A stretch of DNA of 33,056 nt from Candidatus Liminaster caballi (GTDB lineage: Bacteria > Bacteroidota > Bacteroidia > Bacteroidales > UBA3663), in NCBI GenBank assembly GCA_018065085.1, contig JAGHUA010000056.1, positions 1 through 33,056 on the forward strand, read 5' to 3'. The translations under genes and the position numbers were made by a program. This document shows positions 8,866-17,964 of the stretch, piece after piece. The number at the start of each line of letters is the position of its first letter. The stretch's first letter is position 1. The notes beneath the pieces were generated by a model. That model made no database searches. It saw only the letters and a program-made list of their open reading frames with translations, and was not told where the DNA came from.

Positions 8866-11661
8866 TTAGAATTTATAGTTGACATTGAGGAAGAAGTTGA
8901 ATGCGTTGGCATAGTAGTACTTAGGGTTCTTAGAGAACTTGTAAGCCTTCTCGTTGCCAAGCGAACCGTCGGTGGCGTAGTAGTTGTCATCGCGGTTCTG
9001 TTCGTAGCCGCCTGTGCGCATATCGGTATTGTTGGTGAGGTTCTGCAATGTCAGGTTGATGCTCATCGAGCGGCTGTGATGCAGACGGATGAACTTGCCG
9101 ATAGAGGCATCGAGCATGAAGCCGGCGTCGAACTTCTCCTGCTTAGGCGAAACGATGGTGGCGATGTTGCCCTTGTCGTCGAATACCACACCACCGTTCT
9201 CGCGGATGTCGCCGAGAATCTTGTCGGTGAGTGCTGCCTGCTTGTAGTTCTGCATCACGTTGGTGAGGCGACGATACTGCGAGAAGGCAAGATAGCCGCG
9301 ATCGAAGAAGTTGGCATTGACCTCGAAGAACCAGCCGCTGACGTTGTAGTTTGCGCCGAAAGTGGCTGCTGAGAGCGGTGTGCCGCCTTCCTTCATGTCC
9401 TTGGCAGCCACAAGAAGCTGGCCATTATTGCCGGTTACCGGGTTCTCCCATGCGTTGACCTTCACATTGTCGGTCGAGTTCATACCCTCGGTGGCAAGCT
9501 CTGCGTATGGGTTGTTGGTGTATTTGGCATCGCCGTATGTGCCGATGGCGTGTACGGAGAGGGCTGAGGTAATCTGATAGTCGAGTGCAAGTTCCACGCC
9601 TGAATGCTGGCGGCTCACATTGCTCATGGTCAGATAGGTGAATGCCGAATATGCATCGTTGAAGAATGCAGTCTGCTCAACACCATTGTCGAACTTCACG
9701 TAATAGCCCGAAACCTTGCCGGAGAGATTGCCGAAGCGGAACTGCCAAGAAGCCTCGCCTGAGAGAATATTCTCAGCCTTGAGGTTCTGGACATAGCTGT
9801 TCTGGACACGTGGGGCAACAAATGCATTGCGTACAAGCGGAGCCTTCTGCTGAATGCCGCCTGCGACAGAGAGCACCTGGTTGGCCCATGGACGCCAGGC
9901 GAGCTTTGCCTTCAAGCCATAGCCAAGGAATGACTTGCGGTCAGACTTGCCGAATGAGTGGTCGGCGTACCAGCGGTTGTTATACTGCACGAGACCTGCT
10001 GTGTTTTCAGGATTGAGGACTTCAATCATGCCCTGACCGTTCTGCATCTTACCGTCGCGCTGCATGAGAGTCTCGTCAAGATGGGCAGCTACGTTGGCAT
10101 TCCATGCACCCTTGTTGAAGCGGTACTGTGCCCAAAGCTGAGCATAATCGACTGTTGTCTCATACTCGTAGCCGAACTTGTCGTCAACGCCAATCTTGCG
10201 GTTAGGATGACGAAGGTCGCTCTGAGCCTGAACAGACTGCAGGCCGTAGTCGCCAGCGGCATATTTGTCAAGGTCGGTATAGGTAGATGCTCCGAGCAGG
10301 TCGGCCATGGTCTTGTAGTGGATGCCCTTTGTGTGGTTGAGCTGGATGCCGGCGCTGATCTTGTTGCTGGCATTGAGCGCTTTGTTGAGGGTCGATGACA
10401 AAGCCCAAACCATCTGGTCGTTGTGGCGGCGCTCCTGATAGTAGAGAGCCTCACCGCCCTGAGCCTCGTTCTGACGGTTCACATAGTACAGGCGATCCCA
10501 ATCGACCTGACGTCCGGCCTTTGTTGACCAGCGCTCCTGAAGATTATTGTATGCGTTGATGAGGAAGGCGTTCTCAGGCTGGTAGATGTAGTGCTTGTCG
10601 TCCTTAGGATTGAGATAGGTGTCGGTGTCATAGACATTGAAGATGCTCGATGGCAGGTTCTTGTAGTAATCAGGACGAGGGTCGTATGCCTCGCCTGTCC
10701 AACCGAGAGCAGTGCTGCTGTACATGGCATATTTGAAACCGAGGTTGGTGACAAGGTCGGCCGAATCGTCGATCTTCCAGTCCCAAGTGAGAATGGCTGT
10801 CGGCTCGTAGTCGTTCACAACGCGGCTGTTGCGCTTCTTGCCGTTCTGGTAGCCCCAGTTAGGGTTGTAGTAGTGAGAGCCGGCGAGGAAGTAGGCCTCT
10901 TCGGTCGAAGCACCCTGCTGTGCGCGTTCGGTCGGAGCTCCGAAAGTGACGAGCGAGAGAGCATGAGCATCACCGATGCGCTTCTCGATGCTGAGAAGGT
11001 ATGACACGGAGTTGTAGAACGTACCCTCGATGACGCCCTCTGTGGCGCCACGGTAGCCGACAGTGCCTGCAATGGCCCAACCGTTGCTCATCAGGCCTGT
11101 GGCGTAGGTGTACATGCCACGGTAGCGGTAGTTACGGTTGCAGGCCGAGAGCGTGATCTTCTGACCCTGGGCAAAACGAGAGGCGCGGAGGTTGGTGTTG
11201 TCACCGCCGCCGATGCCGGTAATGCCGAAGTTGTTGTTCTCGAACGCCGACGCGCCTTCCTTATTGCGGGTGGCATCGTTAAGGCCGCCGAGCAGACTGT
11301 AGTTGAAACGGCCGGTCTCAAGATCGTTGAACGCAAGACCGTTCAGATAGGAATTGCTGTACATGTTGTCGAGAGCACGGACGCGGAAACGCATTGCACT
11401 CCAAAGGTAACCGACCTCAGAGAGATAAGGGTCGCTGTTGCTGGCCGAGATGCTTGAGATGGTCTGTGCGGCATCCATGTCTTCATCGAGCTGAGACTCG
11501 GTGAAGGTGAAGTCGCTGGCATCGTCCTCTTCCTCGGCATACTGTCCGGCTGCGATTGCTGCCGAAAGCAACACGGTGTCTGGCTGCAGGACTTCCTGCG
11601 CCATCAGAGGCGATACGGAAAGCATGGCGCCAGCCAAGAGAGTTAAACCTGTTTTATTCAT
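8866..11661 (-). CDS. TonB-dependent outer-membrane receptor
   Basis: 931 residues from the ATG at 11661. The signal peptide ends near LMAQ (19-22). A very acidic stretch follows (about 40-62, AEEEDD...DEDMD). A plug-like segment (about 65-200) includes SDPYLSEVGYLWSAMRFRVR and LNGLAFNDLETGRFNY. The rest is a long beta-barrel-type sequence rich in aromatic/Gly strands, ending in NVNYKF with the terminal Phe used for outer-membrane insertion. There is no N-terminal CarboxypepD_reg domain, unlike SusC proteins, and no SusD gene follows. Such receptors import ligands across the outer membrane using TonB energy. As the promoter-proximal gene of a run with a nuclease and OB-fold lipoproteins, its cargo could be nucleotides, oligonucleotides or a bound cofactor (inference). 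The family call is firm; the substrate is open. Confidence 0.88.
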   Translation of the reverse strand: MNKTGLTLLAGAMLSVSPLMAQEVLQPDTVLLSAAIAAGQYAEEEDDASDFTFTESQLDEDMDAAQTISSISASNSDPYLSEVGYLWSAMRFRVRALDNMYSNSYLNGLAFNDLETGRFNYSLLGGLNDATRNKEGASAFENNNFGITGIGGGDNTNLRASRFAQGQKITLSACNRNYRYRGMYTYATGLMSNGWAIAGTVGYRGATEGVIEGTFYNSVSYLLSIEKRIGDAHALSLVTFGAPTERAQQGASTEEAYFLAGSHYYNPNWGYQNGKKRNSRVVNDYEPTAILTWDWKIDDSADLVTNLGFKYAMYSSTALGWTGEAYDPRPDYYKNLPSSIFNVYDTDTYLNPKDDKHYIYQPENAFLINAYNNLQERWSTKAGRQVDWDRLYYVNRQNEAQGGEALYYQERRHNDQMVWALSSTLNKALNASNKISAGIQLNHTKGIHYKTMADLLGASTYTDLDKYAAGDYGLQSVQAQSDLRHPNRKIGVDDKFGYEYETTVDYAQLWAQYRFNKGAWNANVAAHLDETLMQRDGKMQNGQGMIEVLNPENTAGLVQYNNRWYADHSFGKSDRKSFLGYGLKAKLAWRPWANQVLSVAGGIQQKAPLVRNAFVAPRVQNSYVQNLKAENILSGEASWQFRFGNLSGKVSGYYVKFDNGVEQTAFFNDAYSAFTYLTMSNVSRQHSGVELALDYQITSALSVHAIGTYGDAKYTNNPYAELATEGMNSTDNVKVNAWENPVTGNNGQLLVAAKDMKEGGTPLSAATFGANYNVSGWFFEVNANFFDRGYLAFSQYRRLTNVMQNYKQAALTDKILGDIRENGGVVFDDKGNIATIVSPKQEKFDAGFMLDASIGKFIRLHHSRSMSINLTLQNLTNNTDMRTGGYEQNRDDNYYATDGSLGNEKAYKFSKNPKYYYANAFNFFLNVNYKF

Positions 11662-11692
11662 TGTTGTTGTTTTTTGTTATTATATTTGGGCA

Positions 11693-11723
11693 CAAAGATA
11701 TGAAAAACTGTCGAACAAACAAA
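11693..11723 (-). promoter_or_regulatory. Putative promoter of the TonB-receptor operon
   Basis: On the minus strand TATCTTTG (11700-11693) matches the Bacteroidetes -7 box, with TTTG (11723-11720) 19 bp upstream. It lies about 30 bp before the receptor start codon and faces away from the promoter at 11751-11782. Confidence 0.7.
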
Positions 11724-11750
11724 GTTTTTTGCTCAATTTAGTGCATTTTA

Positions 11751-11782
11751 TTTGCTTTGTTTGTACAAATGTCATATCTTTG
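11751..11782 (+). promoter_or_regulatory. Putative promoter of the secreted EEP-family gene
   Basis: TTTG (11751-11754), 20 bp, TATCTTTG (11775-11782). The predicted start site leaves a leader of roughly 55 bases before the ATG at 11846. It diverges from the receptor promoter within the same 184-bp region, so one regulator could serve both. Confidence 0.7.
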
Positions 11783-11845
11783 CCCCGAAATAAACAGTAT
11801 AATGTGCAGAAGGATATCATTGACTTCGCCTAAAAAACATAAGAA

Positions 11846-12991
11846 ATGAAAAACTTTATCATTGCCATCGCCCTGCTGTTTGCTGCCATTTTGCCAGCCG
11901 AGGCAGGTAAGAAAAACAAGGCTCCACAACAGAACGCAGAGAAGAAGATTGCGGCATACGCCATCGGCTTCTACAATCTGGAAAACCTTTTCGACACCAT
12001 ACATGCCCAGGGTAAGAACGACTATGACTTCCTGCCCGACGGTTCGTATAAGTGGAACGGTTTCAAGTACCAGAATAAGTTGCACAATATGTCGCGCGTG
12101 CTCAGCGAACTCGGTACGGACAAGGTTAAGACTGGATGCTCTGTGATCGGCGTCAGCGAGGTTGAGAACCGTGCGGTGCTCGACGATCTGGTGAAGCAGC
12201 CGTCGCTCGTACAGAGAGGCTATAAGATTCTCCATGTCGAGAGTCCTGACCGTCGAGGCGTGGATTGTGGCCTGCTCTATAATCCTCGTTTCTTCACGCT
12301 CGAAGACTCACTCTACGTGCTTTATATCTATCCCGATCCATCGAATGGCGTGCCGGAAGGCAGCGTAGGCTTCAAGCAGGACGAGAATAATGATATCCAT
12401 CCGACACCGCTTTATGGCGATACGACCCACATCACCCGTGGATTCCTTGTCGGCATCGGAACCCTGGCAGGTGAGCGTCTGGCAGTCATCGTCAACCACT
12501 GGCCTTCACGCGGCGCCGAGAGCATTGCCCGCGAACGTGCCGCAGCTCAGGTCTTTAAGCTCAAGGAGGCATTGCTCAGGAAATATCCAGGCATCAAGAT
12601 TGTCATCATGGGCGACTTGAACGACGATCCTAACAACAAGTCGGTGATGAAGGAACTGAAGTGTTTGACCGAGCCTAATCAGGCAAAGTGGGATGAGCAT
12701 AAACTCTATAATCCTTGGTATAACATGCTCTATAAGGTTGGCCAGGGCACATTGATGTATAATGGCAAATGGAACCTGTTTGACCAGATCATCGTGTCGG
12801 GCAATCTTATGAATGGCACAGACTATAAGACGCTGACCTTCCGTTCGAACGAAGTGTTCATGCGCGATTATCTTTTCCAGCAGGATGGCAAGTACAAGGG
12901 CTCTCCACTCCGTACCACAGCCGGCGGCACATGGCTCAATGGCTACTCTGACCACCTTCCAACCTGTATCTATCTTGTCAAGGAGCGCTGA
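11846..12991 (+). CDS. Secreted endonuclease/exonuclease/phosphatase (EEP) family protein
   Basis: 381 residues. The signal peptide runs to about residue 20 (LPAEAGKK). The EEP/DNase I-like metal-dependent phosphodiesterase motifs appear in order: FYNLENLFD (42-50, Asn44), VSEVENR with metal ligand Glu105, VNHWPSRG with a catalytic His, MGDLNDDPNN (Asp/Asn pair), and a C-terminal SDHLP. The family cleaves phosphodiester or phosphomonoester bonds in DNA, RNA or small phosphorylated molecules; the substrate cannot be read from motifs. Export plus divergence from an operon with a NUC1 nuclease suggests it degrades extracellular nucleic acid or oligonucleotides (inference). The next gene, a BASS transporter, starts 15 bp downstream, so the two are likely co-transcribed. 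Confidence 0.9.
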   Translation: MKNFIIAIALLFAAILPAEAGKKNKAPQQNAEKKIAAYAIGFYNLENLFDTIHAQGKNDYDFLPDGSYKWNGFKYQNKLHNMSRVLSELGTDKVKTGCSVIGVSEVENRAVLDDLVKQPSLVQRGYKILHVESPDRRGVDCGLLYNPRFFTLEDSLYVLYIYPDPSNGVPEGSVGFKQDENNDIHPTPLYGDTTHITRGFLVGIGTLAGERLAVIVNHWPSRGAESIARERAAAQVFKLKEALLRKYPGIKIVIMGDLNDDPNNKSVMKELKCLTEPNQAKWDEHKLYNPWYNMLYKVGQGTLMYNGKWNLFDQIIVSGNLMNGTDYKTLTFRSNEVFMRDYLFQQDGKYKGSPLRTTAGGTWLNGYSDHLPTCIYLVKER

Positions 12992-13006
12992 TAGCCTTTC
13001 GGAACA

Positions 13007-14002
13007 ATGACTTGCGGAATCATCTATACGGCATTGAAGGCCGTGAGCGACACATTGAGCGGCAAAGCCAGTCTCTTTGTGATACTCACGGCCCTCGTTA
13101 CATTCTTTTTCCCTGAACTCTTTGCGTGGGTGAGGGGCAATGTTCAGACAATAATCCTTGGCATCATAATGCTGACCATGGGACTTACGCTAACGCCTGC
13201 TGATTTCCGTCTGCTGGCCCGTCGTCCGTGGGATATCCTTGTGGGCACTGTGGCACAGTTCACGATCATGCCCGTAGTTGCGTTCAGTATCTCATATCTT
13301 TTCTCGCTCATTCCTGCGCTGGCTCCCTATTCCACGGCGCTGACCATCGGCATCGTGCTGGTGGGCTGCTGTCCGGGCGGAGTGTCGAGCAATATCATGT
13401 CGTTCCTCTGCAAGGGCGATGTGGCTTATTCCGTGGGCATGACCTGTGCCTCGACGCTTCTTGCTCCGGTGATGACACCGCTTCTTGTGCTGTGGCTGGC
13501 TGGTGCTAAGGTCGATGTGGATGCCATGGGAATGTTCCGTCAGATACTGATTGTCACCATCATTCCTATTGCCATCGGCTTTATGCTCAATATGTGGCTT
13601 GGACATAAGCCTGTGTTCCGTCAGATTCAGTCGTGCATGCCGGGACTGAGTGTGGCATGTCTTGCGTGTATCGTTGGCGGTGTTGTCACACAGGTTCATG
13701 ATCCGTTGGTACAGAACGGACTCATGCTTTTTGTCTTTACCTTCTGCATGGTGTTCTGCCATAACCTGACCGGCTATGTGCTGGGCTATGCGGCTGGCCG
13801 CATCTTCGGATTCTCGACGGCCAAGAAACGCACGCTCAGCATCGAGGTGGGAATGCAGAATGCAGGTCTGGGTACAAACCTCGCTACGACATTCTTTGCT
13901 GCTACCAATCCAATAGCAGTTGTGCCATGTGCAATTTCTTGCGCATGGCACAGCATATCAGGAACTATACTCGCGAATTATTTTGCCTCGCGAAAAGAGT
14001 GA
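13007..14002 (+). CDS. BASS-family (bile acid:sodium symporter-type) transporter
   Basis: 331 residues and about nine or ten hydrophobic helices spread through the whole length. GCCPGGVSSN (residues about 122-131) matches the family signature that forms part of the Na+ site, and GMQNAGLGTNLA near residue 283 matches the second conserved crossover region. BASS proteins (PF01758) are Na+-coupled importers of organic anions; bacterial members move bile acids, pantoate or keto acids, and substrates cannot be told from sequence alone. It follows the secreted EEP enzyme by 15 bp, which hints that the substrate may be an organic anion released outside the cell, but co-transcription is the only direct evidence. 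It converges with leuS, with 20 bp between the stops and no clear hairpin. Confidence 0.88.
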   Translation: MTCGIIYTALKAVSDTLSGKASLFVILTALVTFFFPELFAWVRGNVQTIILGIIMLTMGLTLTPADFRLLARRPWDILVGTVAQFTIMPVVAFSISYLFSLIPALAPYSTALTIGIVLVGCCPGGVSSNIMSFLCKGDVAYSVGMTCASTLLAPVMTPLLVLWLAGAKVDVDAMGMFRQILIVTIIPIAIGFMLNMWLGHKPVFRQIQSCMPGLSVACLACIVGGVVTQVHDPLVQNGLMLFVFTFCMVFCHNLTGYVLGYAAGRIFGFSTAKKRTLSIEVGMQNAGLGTNLATTFFAATNPIAVVPCAISCAWHSISGTILANYFASRKE

Positions 14003-14022
14003 CTTTGCAAACCTTATGGGCA

Positions 14023-16893
14023 TCAGCCCTTGGTCACGATGTTGACGATCTTCTTAGGCACGAAGACGAACTTCATGATTTCCTTACCTTCAATCCAACG
14101 CTGGGCTTCCGGAGTGGCAAGCACAGCGGTCTTGACGTCGTCGGCTGAGGCATCGGCTGGCAGATCGATGGTGAAACGCATCTTGCCGCCAATCTGAACA
14201 GGATATTTCACTGTGCTCTCAACGAGATACTTCTCCTCGAACTTTGGCCACTTGGCGTCACACACGGTTGTGGTGTGACCAAGCTGATGCCAGAGTTCCT
14301 CGGCGATGTGTGGCGCAAACGGAGTGATGAGGACAACGAGCTGCTCAAGTATCTGACGGCTTGTGCACTTCTGCTGAGAGAGTTCGTTTACGGCAACCAT
14401 GAATGCCGAGATGGCGGTATTGTATGAGAACTGCTCGATGTCGCCTGTCACCTTCTTGATGAGCTTGTGGAGCGACTTGAGATTGTCGGCTGTAGGTTCG
14501 GCATCGTTCACCTTGACAGCATCGCCCGACGGATCGTTGAACAGATTCCAGAATTTCTTGAGGAAACGGAATGCACCGTCGATGCCGGCTGTGTCCCAAG
14601 GCTTGGACTGCTCGATAGGACCGAGGAACATCTCGTAGATGCGCAATGTGTCGGCACCGTATTTCTCGCAGATGTCGTCAGGGTTAACCACGTTATACTT
14701 TGACTTCGACATCTTCTCGACAGCGGCAGTTGTGATGAACTTGCCGTCAGCGTTGCAGATTACCTCAGCCTCAGCAAACTCAGGACGCCACTTGCGGAAT
14801 GCCTCAACGTTCATGTCGAGGTTCGATACGAAGTTGACATCGATGTGGATTGGATCGGTGGTCATGCCCTCATACTTGCCATCGGCATCGAGGAGGTCTG
14901 CGCTGACATATTTCTGTGTGCCGCTCACACGGGAAGCGAAACGTGAAGAACCCTGGATCATGCCCTGGTTGATGAGCTTCTTGAATGGCTCCTCGCTCTT
15001 CACTACGCCCATGTCCTTGAGGAACTTGTTCCAGAAACGAGAGTAGATGAGGTGTCCGGTGGCATGTTCTGAACCGCCAAGGTAGAGATCCACGTTGTCC
15101 CAATACTCGTTGGCTTCGGCCGATACGAGTGCCTTGTCGTTGTGAGGATCGGTGTAGCGTGTGTAATATGCTGACGAACCGGCGAAGCCTGGCATTGTGC
15201 AGAGTTCGAGAGGGAACACCTCCTTGTTGTCGATGAGAGACTTATCGACAACGGTGCTGGTCTTCTCGTTCCAAGCCCAGATGGCAGCGTTGCCGAGCGG
15301 CGGTTCGCCGGTGGCTGTCGGCTTGAACTTGCTGACCTCTGGCAACTGCAGAGGCAGACATTCCTCTGGCAGCGTGTAAGGCATACCATCCTTGTAATAG
15401 ATTGGGAATGGCTCGCCCCAATAGCGCTGACGGCTGAAGATGGCATCACGCAGACGGTAGTTGACCTTCACGCGACCCAGTTTCTTCTCGGTCACATATT
15501 TCTTCATTGCTGCGATACTCTCCTTGACCTGAAGTCCGTTGAGGTTAATCTCAGCGTTGGCAGAATTCTTCATCACGCCTTCCTTGGCGTCGAACGAACC
15601 CTCGTTGAGGTCATAGTCGCCCTCGATGAGAGGGATGATAGGCAGGTTGAAGTGCTTGGCAAATGCCCAGTCACGGCTGTCATGCGCAGGAACGGCCATG
15701 ATGGCACCTGTGCCGTATCCGGCCAGCACGTATTCGCTGACCCAGATAGGGATGTTCTCGCCAGTGATTGGATTGACGGCGTATGCACCGGTGAAGACGC
15801 CGGTAATCTCGCGTCCTGCCTGACGCTCACGCTCGGTCTTGCGCTTGCAGGCATCGAGATAGGCATCGACCTCGGCTTTCTTGTCGGAAGTGGTGACCAT
15901 CTGGACGTACTTGCTCTCAGGGGCAAGAACCATGAAGGTAACACCGAACATTGTGTCGGCACGAGTGGTGAAAATGGTGAATTCAAGGTCGTCCTGAGTG
16001 GCAGGATTGTCGTTCTTCACAACCTTGAACTGAGCCTCCGTTCCCTCGCTTCGGCCAATCCAGTTGCGCTGTGTCTCCTTGATTGAGTCGCTCCAGTCGA
16101 TAGTCTCAAGACCATCGAGCAGACGCTGGGCATAGGCCGATACGCGCAGACACCACTGACGCATGAGCTTCTGCTCGACAGGGAAACCGCCACGCTCGCT
16201 CACGCCGTTCACAACCTCGTCGTTGGCAAGAACTGTGCCGAGTTCAGGACACCAGTTCACCATTGTCTCGCCGAGATAGGCGATGCGGTAGTTCATCAGG
16301 GTCTGCTGCTTCTCCTTTTCGCTCATCTGCTTCCATTCGTCGGCAGTGAAGGTGAGTTCCTTGGTGCAGGCAGCGTCGAGACCGATTGAACCCTTCTCCT
16401 CAAAGCGTGCGATAAGCTTGCTGATAGGCTGGGCCGACTGGCACTTGTTGCAGTAGAAGGCATTGAACATCTGGCTGAATGCCCACTGAGTCCAATGATA
16501 GTAGCCAGGCTCGCATGTGCGTACCTCACGGTTCCAGTCGAAGCAGAAACCAATGCGGTCGAGCTGTTCGCGGTAGCGTGCGATGTTCTGGGTTGTGGTC
16601 TTCTCTGGATGTTGGCCTGTCTGGATGGCATACTGTTCGGCTGGCAGACCGTAGGCGTCATAGCCCATAGGGTGAAGCACGTTGAAACCGCACAGACGCT
16701 TGTAGCGACTGAAGATGTCACTGGCGATGTAGCCAAGAGGATGACCGACATGCAGACCTGCACCCGATGGGTAAGGGAACATGTCGAGCACGTAGTATTT
16801 CGGACGTGTGGCGTCGATCTCGACCTTGTAGGTCTTGTCGTCACGCCAGCGCTGTTGCCATTTAGGCTCGATGTCTCTGAAACTGTATTCCAT
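14023..16893 (-). CDS. leuS: Leucyl-tRNA synthetase
   Basis: 956 residues, close to the usual Bacteroidales length. It charges tRNA-Leu with leucine in the cytoplasm. The class I HIGH motif is HVGH (48-51) inside [15 protein letters not shown]. The KMSKS loop is intact as [10 protein letters not shown] at about 722-731. The CP1 editing domain is present between them ([17 protein letters not shown] and [15 protein letters not shown]). The anticodon-binding and C-terminal domains follow and the protein ends in [10 protein letters not shown]. The ATG at 16893 begins the conserved [13 protein letters not shown]. It has its own promoter at 16937-16968, and I found no T-box-like leader. The gene lies 99 bp downstream of the ABC permease stop. 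Confidence 0.98.
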   Translation of the reverse strand: MEYSFRDIEPKWQQRWRDDKTYKVEIDATRPKYYVLDMFPYPSGAGLHVGHPLGYIASDIFSRYKRLCGFNVLHPMGYDAYGLPAEQYAIQTGQHPEKTTTQNIARYREQLDRIGFCFDWNREVRTCEPGYYHWTQWAFSQMFNAFYCNKCQSAQPISKLIARFEEKGSIGLDAACTKELTFTADEWKQMSEKEKQQTLMNYRIAYLGETMVNWCPELGTVLANDEVVNGVSERGGFPVEQKLMRQWCLRVSAYAQRLLDGLETIDWSDSIKETQRNWIGRSEGTEAQFKVVKNDNPATQDDLEFTIFTTRADTMFGVTFMVLAPESKYVQMVTTSDKKAEVDAYLDACKRKTERERQAGREITGVFTGAYAVNPITGENIPIWVSEYVLAGYGTGAIMAVPAHDSRDWAFAKHFNLPIIPLIEGDYDLNEGSFDAKEGVMKNSANAEINLNGLQVKESIAAMKKYVTEKKLGRVKVNYRLRDAIFSRQRYWGEPFPIYYKDGMPYTLPEECLPLQLPEVSKFKPTATGEPPLGNAAIWAWNEKTSTVVDKSLIDNKEVFPLELCTMPGFAGSSAYYTRYTDPHNDKALVSAEANEYWDNVDLYLGGSEHATGHLIYSRFWNKFLKDMGVVKSEEPFKKLINQGMIQGSSRFASRVSGTQKYVSADLLDADGKYEGMTTDPIHIDVNFVSNLDMNVEAFRKWRPEFAEAEVICNADGKFITTAAVEKMSKSKYNVVNPDDICEKYGADTLRIYEMFLGPIEQSKPWDTAGIDGAFRFLKKFWNLFNDPSGDAVKVNDAEPTADNLKSLHKLIKKVTGDIEQFSYNTAISAFMVAVNELSQQKCTSRQILEQLVVLITPFAPHIAEELWHQLGHTTTVCDAKWPKFEEKYLVESTVKYPVQIGGKMRFTIDLPADASADDVKTAVLATPEAQRWIEGKEIMKFVFVPKKIVNIVTKG

Positions 16894-16936
16894 ATATATG
16901 TGTATTTACTGATTGCAAATGTAGTAAAAAATCGCG

Positions 16937-16968
16937 CAAATATAAATAAATAATGTGTAACTGCCAAA
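16937..16968 (-). promoter_or_regulatory. Putative promoter of leuS
   Basis: On the minus strand TATATTTG (16944-16937) fits TAnnTTTG, with TTTG (16968-16965) 20 bp upstream. It lies in the 99-bp gap after the permease gene, so leuS need not depend on read-through. Confidence 0.65.
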
Positions 16969-16992
16969 CGAATTGCCAAAAATCTGCAAAAA

Positions 16993-17964
16993 TCACATCT
17001 TGCGACGCAACAGTACATAGAGAATGACCGGTACGCCGAACAAAGGCGTTAGTGCATTGATGGGCAATGTGCGTCCGCCGTCGGGCAATGTGCTGAGCCA
17101 CAGGCAGAGCAATGTGATGCATGCGCCAAGCGTCATCGACATGGGCAGAAGCTGGCGGTGATTGTCGGTGCGGCAAATCATACGGGCGATGTGCGGCACG
17201 CTGAGTCCGACGAATGCAATCGGTCCGCACCATGCCGTGGTCACGGCACACAGGAGACCCGTCACAAGCAGTACGCCCCAGCGTACGGCAGTGGTCGAAA
17301 CTCCGAGGTTGCGTGCGTAGGCTTCGCCCATCATCCAGCCGTTGAGAGGCTTGATGAGTAATGCCGAGCCGAGAAGTCCGGTTGCCACAAGAATGACGAA
17401 CAGGGGAAGCTGAGAGAGTCCGACCTGGCTGAATGATCCCATGCCCCAGACCATCAGCGTCTGCACACCCTCGGCTGCCGACTGGAACTGAAGCAGCGAA
17501 AGTATGGCAGAGGTGATGTAGCTGAGCAGGATGCCCACGATGAGCATGGAAATGTCATTGCGCACCAATAGGGACAAGCCGACGAGCATCAGAAGCACGA
17601 CCGCCGATCCGACAAAAGCACATCCGACAAGCTGCAGGCCGGAGATGTTGCCAAGCAGAAGAACCCCGATGGCCACGGCGAGGTTGCTGCCGCCTGTGAT
17701 GCCAAGGATCGAAGGTCCTGCCAACTGGTTGCGGAAGTAGGATTGCAGCAACAGACCCGCTGCGCCTAACGCAGCACCTGTGCAAAGTGCCGTCAGCGCC
17801 TGCGGGATTCGTATGGCATGTATGATATACGACATCGGAGTGTCCGCCGACGGCGATGCAAAGAGGATTTCCCAAATCTCGGCTGCGGGAATGTGCACGG
17901 AGCCTGTGAATATATTGAGAATAAACAGCGCCGACAGCAAAGCAAGGCTGATTGTTCTTGTCAT
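16993..17964 (-). CDS. FecCD/BtuC-type ABC transporter permease
   Basis: 323 residues with about ten hydrophobic helices. Family-typical segments include IRIPQALTALCTGAALGAAGLLLQ (in part: RIPQALTALCTGAALG), GPSILGITGGSNLAVA, and GPIAFVGLSVPHIARM, the cytoplasmic coupling loop that contacts the ATPase. Members form the membrane channel of importers for ferric siderophores, haem or vitamin B12. The start codon overlaps the stop of the binding-protein gene by 4 bp (ATGA), so they are translationally coupled. No ATP-binding protein gene follows; leuS is next, with its own promoter. The ATPase must be encoded elsewhere or shared. Substrate unknown, but iron complexes or cobalamin are most likely from the family. 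Confidence 0.93.
   Translation of the reverse strand: MTRTISLALLSALFILNIFTGSVHIPAAEIWEILFASPSADTPMSYIIHAIRIPQALTALCTGAALGAAGLLLQSYFRNQLAGPSILGITGGSNLAVAIGVLLLGNISGLQLVGCAFVGSAVVLLMLVGLSLLVRNDISMLIVGILLSYITSAILSLLQFQSAAEGVQTLMVWGMGSFSQVGLSQLPLFVILVATGLLGSALLIKPLNGWMMGEAYARNLGVSTTAVRWGVLLVTGLLCAVTTAWCGPIAFVGLSVPHIARMICRTDNHRQLLPMSMTLGACITLLCLWLSTLPDGGRTLPINALTPLFGVPVILYVLLRRKM

Noticed and set aside
16894..16992. T-box or other leader riboswitch before leuS
   Set aside because: The gap is only 99 bp, AT-rich, and holds a promoter; there is no room for a T-box and no terminator-like hairpin.
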